Source of the DNA: Paenibacillus azoreducens
GTDB taxonomy: Bacteria; Bacillota; Bacilli; Paenibacillales; Paenibacillaceae
Assembly: GCF_021654775.1 (NCBI RefSeq)
Contig: NZ_AP025343.1
Coordinates: 6,700,001 to 6,764,000 of the forward strand
Direction: 5' to 3'
DNA length: 64,000 nucleotides
The translations under genes and the position numbers were made by a program. Numbering within the stretch: the first letter of the stretch is position 1; every line of letters starts with the position of its first letter. Of the stretch, positions 30,627 through 39,721 are shown in pieces. Under the pieces are notes generated by a model. The model ran no database searches, was not told where the DNA came from, and was given only the letters and a program-made list of their open reading frames with translations.

Positions 30627-31422
30627 CCGTGCGGGACGGCGCAAACGGGAGAGCGGCGGGGATAATGGCCGTGACCGTTGGCTTATCACCTATGCGGATC
30701 TCATTACGCTGCTGCTCATTTTCTTCGTGATGATGTTTGCCATGAGCCGCTTGGATACACAAAAGTACCAGGAAATCACGCAATCGCTTCAAGTAACGTT
30801 TAAAACTGGAGCATCCATTCTGGACCAGGGGGCAGGGCTTACCGGCACGGCGAACAAGAATACGCACAAAACACCCGATAATGCCGCGAAATCCCAGCAG
30901 CCAAGCAAAAAAAGCGCAGACGCTCTTTCGGATCGCGAGCTTGCTTTCCGCAAACAGGAACAAGAGCTGCAAAATCTGATGAAGGTCATTTCAAAATACG
31001 TGAAGGACAACAAGCTTGAAGATCAGATTTTCGTTGCCGACCAGCCGCAGGGCATCACGATTACGCTCAGCGACAAATTCCTGTTTGACGTCGGCAAAGC
31101 GGATCTGAAATCCGGCTCCGTTCCGGTAATGGACAAGCTGGCCAGCCTTTTCAAAGAACTGCATACCATCATCAGCATCGAAGGGCATACGGACAATCTC
31201 CCGATTGTTTATTCATCAAAATATAAAGATAACTGGGAACTGTCAGGCGCCCGCGCGCTTTCGGTTTTGCGTTATTTCATTGACCAGAAGCAATTGGATC
31301 CCGCCGGATTCCAATATGCAGGTTATGGTGATACCCGGCCGGCCGCGGACAACTCCACCGAGGCAGGACGGCAAAAAAACCGCCGCGTCGAAATCATCGT
31401 GCTGCGGCAGTTGAAAGAATAA
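30604..31422 (+). CDS. motB: Flagellar motor stator protein MotB
   Basis: 272 residues. A basic N terminus, one membrane helix with the ion-binding Asp in TYADLITLLLIFFVMM (about 29-44), a plug/linker, and a C-terminal OmpA-like peptidoglycan-binding domain (about 140-270: EGHTDNLP, SGARALSVLRY, GYGDTRP, NRRVEI). ATG follows AAGGAGGG inside the end of motA. Whether the pair uses H+ or Na+ cannot be decided; the Leu after the Asp is also seen in some Na+-type MotS proteins. Confidence 0.93.
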   Translation: MSMKRRSNRAGRRKRESGGDNGRDRWLITYADLITLLLIFFVMMFAMSRLDTQKYQEITQSLQVTFKTGASILDQGAGLTGTANKNTHKTPDNAAKSQQPSKKSADALSDRELAFRKQEQELQNLMKVISKYVKDNKLEDQIFVADQPQGITITLSDKFLFDVGKADLKSGSVPVMDKLASLFKELHTIISIEGHTDNLPIVYSSKYKDNWELSGARALSVLRYFIDQKQLDPAGFQYAGYGDTRPAADNSTEAGRQKNRRVEIIVLRQLKE

Positions 31423-31468
31423 TCCGGCTTGGAGCATTCCCTTTCCGGCAACTATCGTTCATCCATAT

Positions 31469-31504
31469 AAAAAAGCTTGGGCTGCTAAGAGCTCAAGCTT
31501 TTTT
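31469..31504. terminator. Bidirectional terminator between motB and minJ
   Basis: AAAAAAGCTTGGGC/GCTCAAGCTTTTTT around an 8-base loop, giving T-runs on both strands between two convergent genes. Confidence 0.92.
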
Positions 31505-31515
31505 ATATTTTTAAT

Positions 31516-32826
31516 CTACATTTCGGCCGTATTTCCACCCGGCGGATGATCAAGGGGCTGCTCATTTGTTTTCTGCCTGGCCTGTACCTTCATGGCAATC
31601 AGTTGAAAAATGCTTAGCGGCTTCATCACAAGCGCAACCCCGGCATCCGGATCGGGCGCAAGGATGACACCAAGCTGATGATGCTCGCCAGCGTAAATCG
31701 CACGCTGCAAAAATTTGCTTTCCCCTTGCAAATTCTGAACCTCAAGCTTGCAAAAAGCTGAATTTTTCCGCAGAGCGGCATGCATTTCCTCTTTCGTCCG
31801 GATGGATATGCCGTTGATTTTGACAATCAATTCGCCTGCCTTAATACCTATGGATTCGGCGGGGCTCCCCGGAATTACGGCCAGAATTTTCATTCCCCGC
31901 TGCGGATGAACAAACATCGGGCTGCTGTGCTGCTCTTCCATGCGGCTGTACCACAGCAGGCCTTCATGGACAAGAATGCTGATCAGAGCAGCTGCGATCG
32001 TCAGCGGCTTCCACCAGGCTGAAAGCAAGCTGAATGCCAGCAGAACGACACTGTAAACAAGCAGTCGTTTAAACGTTTTGTTCGCTTTGACCTGCGGCAG
32101 CATGCTCTGGGTCATTTCACTGAAACCGATCACCACCGGTAAGGCCGCCATGCTGAAACCGGCGCTCCACCCATCTCCCAGCAGAGGCGTCCAAGGCAGC
32201 AGCGCGCCGCCGGTTTGGGCCGGAATAAGCAAAAAGAGCGGAAGCGGCCAATAGGTCTGCATTTGATAACCTCCGACAAGCTTGCCTCGTTTGCTTTCCA
32301 TAAATACCGGGTTGGCAAAGCCGGCCCCTTGCCATTTCACAAGCAGCGCCTCGGCCAGATGCAATACCGCAACCAATGTGAGCAGTGCCGGAATATCCAG
32401 ACCGTTCACAGTCTCCAGTGCCGTCCCCGCCACACCCGGGAGCTGAAACTCCGGGAAAAATCCCAGAATGAACTGGATAACGCCAAGCAAACCTATAGAA
32501 TAAGCAAAGCATAAGTAACGCACGCGAAGAAGCATCAAAAGGATCGCGACGATCCAGATGCATGCGACAGCCTCCACCGATAGCGAGATGCCAAGAAAAG
32601 CGATGGCGATGGATACGCATATGCCTGCCGCCAAACCGCCAATCAGGGTTCTCCACGTCTGCCAGCCCCAGCTGTGCAGCCTGACATGAAAAAGCTTACG
32701 TTCGAGCAGCACCTGCCTGCGGTACATCAACATTATAAATATGACCGAAATATAGTAAAAGGGCTGCAGCAGCAACTGCACCAACGCATCCGTCCAGTGC
32801 CACAGCAATTCCAAAGCGACTTCCAA
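31516..32826 (-). CDS. minJ: Polytopic PDZ-domain membrane protein, MinJ-like
   Basis: 436 residues. Eight or so membrane segments fill residues 15-295. A PDZ domain follows (about 310-390: MKILAVIPGSPAESIGIKAG) and then a cytoplasmic tail with Gln/Pro-rich end. In B. subtilis MinJ bridges DivIVA and MinD at poles and septa, and its gene sits next to ctpB and near ftsEX, as here. That neighbourhood plus topology supports the call; identity was judged by eye. Without the context it could be read only as a PDZ membrane protein. Confidence 0.8.
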   Translation of the reverse strand: MEVALELLWHWTDALVQLLLQPFYYISVIFIMLMYRRQVLLERKLFHVRLHSWGWQTWRTLIGGLAAGICVSIAIAFLGISLSVEAVACIWIVAILLMLLRVRYLCFAYSIGLLGVIQFILGFFPEFQLPGVAGTALETVNGLDIPALLTLVAVLHLAEALLVKWQGAGFANPVFMESKRGKLVGGYQMQTYWPLPLFLLIPAQTGGALLPWTPLLGDGWSAGFSMAALPVVIGFSEMTQSMLPQVKANKTFKRLLVYSVVLLAFSLLSAWWKPLTIAAALISILVHEGLLWYSRMEEQHSSPMFVHPQRGMKILAVIPGSPAESIGIKAGELIVKINGISIRTKEEMHAALRKNSAFCKLEVQNLQGESKFLQRAIYAGEHHQLGVILAPDPDAGVALVMKPLSIFQLIAMKVQARQKTNEQPLDHPPGGNTAEM

Positions 32827-32912
32827 ATCGTCTCACTCTCCTTTCCTGAAGAAACGTTTCATCCATCCTTACGGTAAATCGCCTATATAAATTTGGCTCA
32901 AATCAGAACTTT

Positions 32913-32932
32913 ATCAAAATTCTAATTTTGAT
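32913..32932. promoter_or_regulatory. 20-bp perfect palindrome upstream of minJ
   Basis: ATCAAAATTCTAATTTTGAT is a perfect dyad (9-bp arms) in the 156-bp gap between ctpB and minJ, 87 bases before the minJ start. It has no T-run and is AT-rich, so it is more like an operator than a terminator. Confidence 0.4.
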
Positions 32933-32956
32933 ATTGACCCGGAAATTCTCGCAAAG

Positions 32957-32985
32957 AAAAAAGAAGGCTTAAGTAGCCTTCTTTA
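32957..32985 (-). terminator. Terminator overlapping the ctpB stop codon
   Basis: On the minus strand AAAGAAGGCT-act-taAGCCTTCTTTTTTC. The stem contains the TAA stop of the protease gene. Confidence 0.88.
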
Positions 32986-34443
32986 ATGTTTCGACGCGGT
33001 TGCTGCGATTTCCTTCTGAACCTCAGCAATCCCTGCCTTAAGCTGGTTATCGTTTTTCGGATCGCGGATTTGCCCGATCAGCGCCGTTTCCAAATGTTCC
33101 GCCGTTTTGGCGTCAACATTGCCGCTTACGCTTAAGTTTTGCGCTTTTTGGAACGACTTGACCGCGGCAGCGGTCTTCTCGTCAAAGTACCCGTCTTTGC
33201 GCCCAGGCTTATACCCCAGCGCGTCCAGCATGGTTTGCGCGCTCTTGACATCCGCGTTATTCATATTGTATTTCAAAGTCGTCTCTTTATTGATCGGCGC
33301 AACCGAGAAATAATCCGGCTGTTCGACCGTGATATCCGGCTTGAGACCCTTTTGGTGAATCCAGCTGCCGTTTGGCGTCAGCCATTTGGCGATCGTAATC
33401 TTTAGCAAGCTTCCGTCATCAAATTGTTTGTTGAAGCTGGTTTGCACCGTACCTTTGCCAAAGGAATTTTCACCTACGAGCTTCGCTCCTGCGGATTGCT
33501 GCAGCGCGCCTGCCAAAATTTCCGATGCGCTGGCGCTGCCCTTGTTCATCAACAAAGTTACAGGATAAGGTTTGCCGCTTCCCTTGGATACATTTTGCTC
33601 CCGCTTCTTGTTTTTGTCTTCGACTTGAACAATCGCTTTGCCTTTAGGAACAAACTGTTCAGCAATATCGATCACGACGGATAATACGCCGCCCGGATTA
33701 TTGCGCACATCGATGACAAGACCTTGCATTCCTTCGCTTTCCAGTTTGGACAGCTCTTGCTTAAATCGCTCAGCAGTATTCAGCGAAAATTGGGTGATTT
33801 CGATAACCCCGACTTTCCCCGGCTCCATATGGGCCTTTACCGTCTCCAAGTCTACATCCGCCCGGACAATCTTAAATTCGATCGGTGCCGGCGAGCCGCT
33901 GCGCTTGATCGTCAGCTTGGCTTCGCTGCCTTTCGGACCGCGGATTTTGGCTACGGCCTCATTCAGCTCCAGGCCGTGGAGAGATTCGCCATTCACCGTC
34001 AAAATAATATCCTTTGCACGAATTCCCGCTTTTTCGGCCGGTGAACCTTTAATCGGAGATACGACAACAACATTGCCATTTTCGGTGGAAACCTCCGCCC
34101 CGATGCCGCTGAACGAGCCTTCGATCGTCTCTTCGAATTCTTTTGCCGTCTTCTTGCCCATATAAGAGGAATATGGATCGTCAAGGGACTGCATCATTCC
34201 GTTAATCGCACCGTCAATCAGTTTGCTGCGGTCCACATCCTGATAATAGTTCGACTGGATAAGGCCCAGCGCCGTGCCAATTTTTTTAGCTTCATCCTTC
34301 TTCAAGCCTCCGCTAAAATCGGCTAGCGATGACAGTGTCGGCGCAGCCTGCGTAGACAAGCCCGCACCTGTCAATGCCAGCGTCAGCACGCTTCCGCCAA
34401 GCATCGCCAGCAGGACTAAAAATACGACAGTTCTTTTTTTCAA
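32983..34443 (-). CDS. ctpB: S41 carboxyl-terminal processing protease (CtpA/CtpB type)
   Basis: 486 residues. An N-terminal signal/anchor (about 5-30), a PDZ domain (about 95-185), the S41 core with Ser in NKGSASASE (about 302) and Lys in GKGTVQ (about 327), and a C-terminal peptidoglycan-binding domain (about 395-455, with a typical LGYKPGRKDGYFDEKT block). B. subtilis CtpB has this layout and cleaves SpoIVFA during sporulation; the gene also sits beside minJ and ftsEX there. A CtpA-like wall-processing role is the alternative. Confidence 0.92.
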   Translation of the reverse strand: MKKRTVVFLVLLAMLGGSVLTLALTGAGLSTQAAPTLSSLADFSGGLKKDEAKKIGTALGLIQSNYYQDVDRSKLIDGAINGMMQSLDDPYSSYMGKKTAKEFEETIEGSFSGIGAEVSTENGNVVVVSPIKGSPAEKAGIRAKDIILTVNGESLHGLELNEAVAKIRGPKGSEAKLTIKRSGSPAPIEFKIVRADVDLETVKAHMEPGKVGVIEITQFSLNTAERFKQELSKLESEGMQGLVIDVRNNPGGVLSVVIDIAEQFVPKGKAIVQVEDKNKKREQNVSKGSGKPYPVTLLMNKGSASASEILAGALQQSAGAKLVGENSFGKGTVQTSFNKQFDDGSLLKITIAKWLTPNGSWIHQKGLKPDITVEQPDYFSVAPINKETTLKYNMNNADVKSAQTMLDALGYKPGRKDGYFDEKTAAAVKSFQKAQNLSVSGNVDAKTAEHLETALIGQIRDPKNDNQLKAGIAEVQKEIAATASKH

Positions 34444-34538
34444 GTGTGATCACCGCCTTTTATTCTCCGGTCAAAGCCTTGCAGGACCAGTTCTAACCAT
34501 TATAGTATATGTCCGGCTTGTACGGAATATTTATAAGA

Positions 34539-34829
34539 TGTTGTTCAAAAAGTCCGCTTTTGATAAGAAAACCAATCGAGGCTCAATCAAGGATGAGCGA
34601 CCGCGATTCAAAGGTAGGTTTTCTTGCGATATAGAATTTCATCAGCGTAGCTAGATAACTTATAAATTCTATATCTAACACGAAGTGAATCTGGGAGCGG
34701 GCTCGGCATCGAATCTTGAATTCAGCCGGGCCTTCCGATGCTCACGTACCTAAACGTACGCTCCGCTTCTCAGTCCCTAGCTTCATCCAACCTTCTTGGT
34801 GCTGAAAACCGTCCTTTTTGAACACGCAC
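34539..34829. repeat. Palindromic-ended non-coding element (MITE-like), about 290 bp
   Basis: The left end TGTTGTTCAAAAAGTCCGCT and the right end, read inverted, TGCGTGTTCAAAAAGGACGG form terminal inverted repeats. Inside are TTTCTTGCGATATAGAATTT (shared with family A at 48.7 kb), an inverted ATAGAATTT...AAATTCTAT pair and a run of short dyads. No coding potential. It fills the gap between the EnvC-type gene and ctpB, so it must contain or replace the terminator of the former. Confidence 0.7.
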
Positions 34830-34836
34830 TATAAGC

Positions 34837-36126
34837 CTACAAATAAGGCATCGGATTCACAGGGACACCATTCTCGCGGACCTCAAAATGCAAATGCGGG
34901 CCCGTTACCTGCCCGGTCGATCCCGACTCGGCGATTACCTGGCCGCGGCTGACATGGTCGCCCTCCTTAACCTTGATGCCGCCGTTCCGGATGTGCCCGT
35001 ACAATGTCCACATGCCGCCTCCATGATTGATAATAACACAGTTGCCGTAGCCGCTCCACCATTCCGCCATCGTCACTATTCCGTCATCGGCAGCATGGAT
35101 CGGCGTACCTTGCGGAACGGCCAAGTCGATGCCTGTATGCATTTTGCCGACCTCGCCCGTTACCGGATGCACCCGTCTGCCAAATCCCGAAGACAGGCGC
35201 CCCCCGCTCACTGGCATATAAAGCGGTCCGCCTCCGCCGGTAAAACCGCCGCCGCTGGCTACGGTTGACTTACTGCTGCTGCGCTGTTTGGCCGCCAACG
35301 CTGCCGCTCTTTTCTTTGCCGCCGCTTTGGCTGCCGCCGCCCGTCTTGCGGCTTCTTCTGCTTTCAGCTTGTTTTTCTCCGTCTGCAGCGCCGTCCGTTT
35401 GTTCACCAGATTCACGAGCATTTCATTTTGCTCTTCGCTGAGATCGTCCGACTCTTCGATTTTCTGGTCGTACTTCGCGATCAGAACCTGCTTTTCTTTT
35501 TCTTTTTCGTCCAGGATCTCTTTTTGATCCTCCATCTCGGCATACAAATCCTTGGCTTTCGCGTACTGGGATTCAAGCTCTTTCTTTTTGTCCAGTACCA
35601 GCGCCTTGTCTTTCTTGTGCTGCTCCAGCAGATCCTTGTCCTGGTCCACGAAGCTCTTAAGCGAATCCGCCCGCTCCAGGAAATCGGAGAAGCTTGTTGA
35701 AGACAGCAGTACTTCCAGATAGGATACGCTGCCGTCCGTATACATCAATCTGACCCGGGACTCCAGCAATTTCTCGCGGGACTGGATTCTCTCCTCCGTC
35801 GCATCCAGTTCGGCCGCCGTTTTGCGAAGATTATCCTGTGTCTGGTCAATTTGCACCGAAGTCTTCGCCATTTTATCGCTAACCTGCGAAATTTGATCCA
35901 TTACGTATTGCAGGTTCTGCTGCGTTTTGTTTTTATAATGCTGCGCCTCCTGTTTCTGCGACTCCGCTTTCGCCTTCTGCTGCTTGGCAGCCTTAGCCTG
36001 CTGTTGAATAAGCCTCAGCTCATGTTCGATTTGATCGACGGTTCGTTTTTTGGCATAACCCTCAGTGGGCTCGAAAACAGTAGCCATCAGCACAATGACG
36101 GCGATCACTGCAACTAGCTTTTTCAA
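34837..36126 (-). CDS. EnvC-type murein hydrolase activator / M23 peptidase
   Basis: 429 residues. A signal peptide (about 1-25) is followed by a long coiled coil (about 28-285; Gln/Lys/Glu-rich heptads) and a Gly/Ser linker, then a LytM/M23 domain (about 310-425). The zinc residues are intact: H-x3-D in MHTGID (about 328) and H-x-H in PHLHFE (about 405). In E. coli the LytM domain of EnvC is degenerate and only activates amidases, whereas here the domain could cut wall itself, like B. subtilis CwlO, which FtsEX controls. It lies directly after ftsE-ftsX. Confidence 0.9.
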   Translation of the reverse strand: MKKLVAVIAVIVLMATVFEPTEGYAKKRTVDQIEHELRLIQQQAKAAKQQKAKAESQKQEAQHYKNKTQQNLQYVMDQISQVSDKMAKTSVQIDQTQDNLRKTAAELDATEERIQSREKLLESRVRLMYTDGSVSYLEVLLSSTSFSDFLERADSLKSFVDQDKDLLEQHKKDKALVLDKKKELESQYAKAKDLYAEMEDQKEILDEKEKEKQVLIAKYDQKIEESDDLSEEQNEMLVNLVNKRTALQTEKNKLKAEEAARRAAAAKAAAKKRAAALAAKQRSSSKSTVASGGGFTGGGGPLYMPVSGGRLSSGFGRRVHPVTGEVGKMHTGIDLAVPQGTPIHAADDGIVTMAEWWSGYGNCVIINHGGGMWTLYGHIRNGGIKVKEGDHVSRGQVIAESGSTGQVTGPHLHFEVRENGVPVNPMPYL

Positions 36127-36259
36127 CTTGCGCTCCCCATCCTTTCAAGAAAAACTTCGGTCAAAGCTCCACACAAGACAGGCCGCATGGCGGCAGTCTG
36201 CCTTAACGAATCTTTTCTTATGGAGTAAATCCGGGTGTCAGCTGCGATTTTTCGGATCA

Positions 36260-37174
36260 CTATACTTTCAAAAACTTGCGGATCGAGAGGGTTGTTCCCC
36301 ACATCCCGATAAGCACGCCGAGCACAACCAAAAGCCCGCCCCAATGCCAAAGCTCATTCACGGGCAGAAGCGACATTTGCATCGTGAAATCGGAACCGAT
36401 AGATGCGGATAAGCGATCATAACCAACAAACAAAACCACGACCGTAATCACCGAACCGATCAGTCCGATCAGTGTGCCTTCCACGAAAAACGGCCAGCGG
36501 ATAAAGGTGTTCGTCGCCCCTACCAGTTTCATAATGCCGATCTCCCTGCGCCGCGCCAAAATCGTAACCCGGATCGTGTTGGAAATCAGGAACATCGACA
36601 TCAAACCCAGGCCGCCCACGAACACAAAGCCGATATTGCGCACCATGCGCGTAACTTTAAACAGCGTCTCGATCGTTCCTTTGCCGTATTTGACCTTCAT
36701 GACCGGCTGCAGGTCGGCATGGGCCGTATTAAGCGCTTCAATTTTCTTTGCAACAAAAGGAACGGTGGTAGGCTCGTACACTTCGATTTTGAAAGCATCC
36801 GGAAGCGGATTATTGTCCTTGTCGAAGCCTTCAAGAAGCTCCTTCCCTTCGTCGCCCATGCTGCTGCGGAAATCATTCAATCCCTGCTCTTTGGAAATAA
36901 AATCGATCTTGCTGACCTCAGGCATCGCCGCAATTTCTTTCTGCACGACTTCCCGCTGCTTCTGGTCCACGTTCAAGTTAAGGTAGGCCCGAATCTGCAC
37001 TTGTTTGTCCGCTTTGTCGGCAATGGCATTAACATTGAGTACAAGCAGAATAAATACGCCTAAGACGAATAGAGATACGATAATGGATACAATGGATGCG
37101 ACAGACATCCAGCCGTTGCGGAATACGTTTTTCGCTCCTTCCCGCAAATGCCGCAAGAAGGTGTTAAAAGTCAT
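36260..37174 (-). CDS. ftsX: Cell-division ABC transporter permease FtsX
   Basis: 304 residues. The first membrane segment (about 22-45) precedes a large outer domain (about 48-170) that regulates wall hydrolases, followed by three membrane segments (about 178-200, 225-250, 272-292) of the FtsX/MacB fold. It ends SIRKFLKV. It overlaps ftsE by 11 bases. With FtsE it would transmit ATP hydrolysis to an extracellular hydrolase; the M23 coiled-coil protein encoded downstream is the obvious candidate. Confidence 0.96.
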   Translation of the reverse strand: MTFNTFLRHLREGAKNVFRNGWMSVASIVSIIVSLFVLGVFILLVLNVNAIADKADKQVQIRAYLNLNVDQKQREVVQKEIAAMPEVSKIDFISKEQGLNDFRSSMGDEGKELLEGFDKDNNPLPDAFKIEVYEPTTVPFVAKKIEALNTAHADLQPVMKVKYGKGTIETLFKVTRMVRNIGFVFVGGLGLMSMFLISNTIRVTILARRREIGIMKLVGATNTFIRWPFFVEGTLIGLIGSVITVVVLFVGYDRLSASIGSDFTMQMSLLPVNELWHWGGLLVVLGVLIGMWGTTLSIRKFLKV

Positions 37175-37850
37175 ACCCGTATTCTCCTCTCATCTGGTCG
37201 CGCACGATATTGCCTTGTTCAATGGCAATGACGCGCTTACGCATCGTGTTTACGATATCCTTGTTGTGGGTAGCCATAACGATGGTTGTTCCGCGGAAAT
37301 TGATTTCATCCAGCAGCTGCATGATGCCCCAGGAGGTTTCGGGGTCGAGGTTGCCGGTAGGCTCGTCCGCAATAATCACCGAAGGATTGTTTACGATGGC
37401 GCGGGCGATGGCAATCCGCTGCTGTTCCCCACCGGAAAGCTGGGCCGGCTGGCGGTTCGCTTTCGCTTTCAGTCCGACGAGATCAAGCACTTCCATCACG
37501 CGTTTTTTCATCTGCCGTTTCGGGGCTTCAATAACTTCCATGGCAAAAGCCACGTTCTCATAAGCGGTCAATTTAGGCAAAAGGCGGAAATCCTGAAAAA
37601 TCACGCCGATATTGCGTCTGACGTAAGGAATCTTGCGCTGCTTCAGCTTGCCTATATTAAACCCGTTTACGGAGATCTGTCCTTTTGTCGGTACTTCTTC
37701 TCTATAAATGAGCTTCATGAATGTCGATTTACCTGCGCCGGAAGGGCCGACGACATATACAAATTCATTCCGGTCGATCTTAACGGATACCCCTTGAAGC
37801 GCGTGGGTTCCATTCGGGTATGTCTTCCACACATCCTGCATTTCGATCAC
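37164..37850 (-). CDS. ftsE: Cell-division ABC transporter ATP-binding protein FtsE
   Basis: 228 residues. Walker [10 protein letters not shown] (about 36-44), Q-loop [10 protein letters not shown], signature [14 protein letters not shown] (about 138), Walker [14 protein letters not shown] and the switch His in ATHNKD. Complete and of standard length. First gene of the ftsE-ftsX-envC-ctpB-minJ series, all on the minus strand. A perfect palindrome (37953-37968) lies in the gap to the divergent VanW-family gene. Confidence 0.97.
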   Translation of the reverse strand: MIEMQDVWKTYPNGTHALQGVSVKIDRNEFVYVVGPSGAGKSTFMKLIYREEVPTKGQISVNGFNIGKLKQRKIPYVRRNIGVIFQDFRLLPKLTAYENVAFAMEVIEAPKRQMKKRVMEVLDLVGLKAKANRQPAQLSGGEQQRIAIARAIVNNPSVIIADEPTGNLDPETSWGIMQLLDEINFRGTTIVMATHNKDIVNTMRKRVIAIEQGNIVRDQMRGEYGYDF

Positions 37851-37952
37851 TTTATTATCACTTCCTAGATTACATAATTAGCCATTATAATTTCGACACA
37901 TTCCAGCTCATTCCTTTAAAAATCTCAAGAAATCATCACGATGTTTTTTATT

Positions 37953-37968
37953 GTAACAAATTTGTTAC
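37953..37968. promoter_or_regulatory. Perfect 16-bp palindrome between ftsE and the VanW-family gene
   Basis: GTAACAAATTTGTTAC, about 100 bases from each divergent start codon. The half-site GTAACA is the same as in the dyad before yhbD (53811-53828), but the inner spacing differs by two bases. Confidence 0.45.
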
Positions 37969-38060
37969 CTTTTGAGTACCCGAAATTTTCCCATTTCTTT
38001 TACATATACATGAAATGTAGACTCAACCACGTTTAATACGAAGCGAAAAAGGTGGGAGCC

Positions 38061-39497
38061 ATGAAAAAAATTCATTTGATGCTGATCATCACTGCCGGGA
38101 TCTTGCTGATCGGTTCCGTCACCGCTGGATGGATCCATCTCTATATCAGTCAGCAAACCCTTCCTGACCACGTGCAGGTAGGCGGTTGGAATGTGGGCGG
38201 GAAGAAAAAAGACAACGTGCTTAAAGAGCTGGATGACCGGTTAAAACAGCTTGAACAGCAGCCGCTCACGCTGTCGCTGGCCGCCAAAGGCGTACCTGAT
38301 GCCGCGATGACCCTTAAAGAAGCCGGGGTCACCTTCGAAGCCGACGATTTTCGCAGCTCGGTTGCCGGCCTGTATGAAGGGAACTGGCTCGAACGTTTTA
38401 AAGCACGCCAACACTTTAAGACGGATTGGCAGCTGTCGCCGCATTGGAACAGGTCAGTGCTCAAGCAGCGGTTTGATTCGTCCTGGGAAGAGAAACATTT
38501 CGGCGAACCCGTAAATGCCTCACGGCGGATCACCAAAGACGATAAGGTCGCGTACACGCCGGAAATATCCGTCTATCGCATTGACTGGGAAACTTTTACG
38601 GATACAATGACCGCCCTCATCCCCAAAAGATTCCTTAGCCCGGAAGAAGCCGCAGCTCCGTTGAAAGCAAAGCTTCCTATTTATATGTTGAAACCTGAAG
38701 TAACGGTAAGCAGCTTAAGGGAAGAAGGGATCGACCGGAAAATCATCGAATTCAACACCGGACTCGGCTCAAGCGCTGCCGGGCGCATCTATAACGTTAA
38801 TTCGGCGGCAAAGGCCATGGACGGAATGCTGCTGAAGCCGGGCGATATTTTCGACTACGGCAAGGTGATTGCCAGAGCTGAGGCGAAGTACGGCTTTCGC
38901 GAAGCGCCAGTCATTGTGAACGGCAAGCTCGTTCCGGGTATCGGCGGCGGAATTTGCCAAGTCTCAAGCACGATATATAACGCAGCGCTGCGAACCGGGC
39001 TCGAAATTGTGGAACGGCGCAACCACTCGCTCCCAGTCAGCTATCTGCCCAAAGGATTGGATGCTACTTTTGCCGAGGGCTCCATTAATTTCCGCTTCAA
39101 AAATACGACGGGAAAATCGCTTTATATCCGTGCCTTTGTAGATGGCAGCACACTGACCGTCAAGTTTTTCGGCACCTTCCCGAAAAATACCGAATACCTG
39201 GTTGAATCGCGAACGGTAGAAACATTGCCCGTTCCGGATAAATTCGTCCAGAACAAGGCCATTCCGGCCGGGGCGCAGGAAGTATTGCAGGAAGGCAAGC
39301 CGGGATATATCGTCGAAACCTATCAAATCAAAAAAGTAAACGGTGCGGTTGTAGAGCGCAAGCGAATCTCCCGGGACACCTACCGTGCGCAAAACAGGCT
39401 GATTGCCGTCAACTCCGGCAGAGAGGATTCAGGAAACGATTCATCCGGATCCAAAGATCAAATAGTTGAAGACGGCATCAGCGGGCCTCAATTTTGA
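38061..39497 (+). CDS. VanW-family protein with peptidoglycan-binding-like and G5-like parts
   Basis: About 478 residues from ATG 38061 (AAGGTGG upstream). One N-terminal membrane anchor (about 5-25), a YoaR-type putative peptidoglycan-binding region (about 35-225), the VanW core (about 230-375; NTGLGSSAAGRIYNV, GGGICQVSSTIYNAAL, RRNHSLPVSYLPKGLDAT) and a C-terminal G5-like segment (about 380-455). The family's reaction is unknown; it was first seen in vanB-type glycopeptide-resistance clusters but is common in ordinary Bacillales. Divergent from ftsE and facing a bidirectional terminator. Confidence 0.9.
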   Translation: MKKIHLMLIITAGILLIGSVTAGWIHLYISQQTLPDHVQVGGWNVGGKKKDNVLKELDDRLKQLEQQPLTLSLAAKGVPDAAMTLKEAGVTFEADDFRSSVAGLYEGNWLERFKARQHFKTDWQLSPHWNRSVLKQRFDSSWEEKHFGEPVNASRRITKDDKVAYTPEISVYRIDWETFTDTMTALIPKRFLSPEEAAAPLKAKLPIYMLKPEVTVSSLREEGIDRKIIEFNTGLGSSAAGRIYNVNSAAKAMDGMLLKPGDIFDYGKVIARAEAKYGFREAPVIVNGKLVPGIGGGICQVSSTIYNAALRTGLEIVERRNHSLPVSYLPKGLDATFAEGSINFRFKNTTGKSLYIRAFVDGSTLTVKFFGTFPKNTEYLVESRTVETLPVPDKFVQNKAIPAGAQEVLQEGKPGYIVETYQIKKVNGAVVERKRISRDTYRAQNRLIAVNSGREDSGNDSSGSKDQIVEDGISGPQF

Positions 39498-39530
39498 AAC
39501 ATCAACATAGTACTACTTGTGAATATCGGC

Positions 39531-39642
39531 ATAAGAAAAACATTTATTGAGGTATTATCAAAGAAGACAGACGCGTTTAGCAGTAGTTTTTCTGCGATAT
39601 AAGGATGCATTTCCTTGTAGTTTATACTTTCTTCTATCTTAA
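39531..39642 (+). repeat. Dispersed repeat family A, single copy
   Basis: ATAAGAAAAACATTTATTG, then GAAGACAGACGCG-ttta, TTTTTCTGCGATATAAGGAT, and TTTATACTTTCTTCTATCTT. It lies between the VanW-family stop and the shared terminator. Confidence 0.8.
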
Positions 39643-39685
39643 AAAAGCAGCGTTTTTAGGCCTTAAGGCCAAAAAGCGCTGCTTT
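39641..39685. terminator. Bidirectional terminator
   Basis: AAAGCAGCG-TTTTTaGGCC and GGCCAAAAAGCGCTGCTTT fold into a long stem between the convergent VanW-family and chemoreceptor genes. The left edge touches the end of the family A repeat. Confidence 0.88.
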
Positions 39686-39721
39686 GTCCTTTATTATGAA
39701 CCATTTGGATGACCCGCCGAT

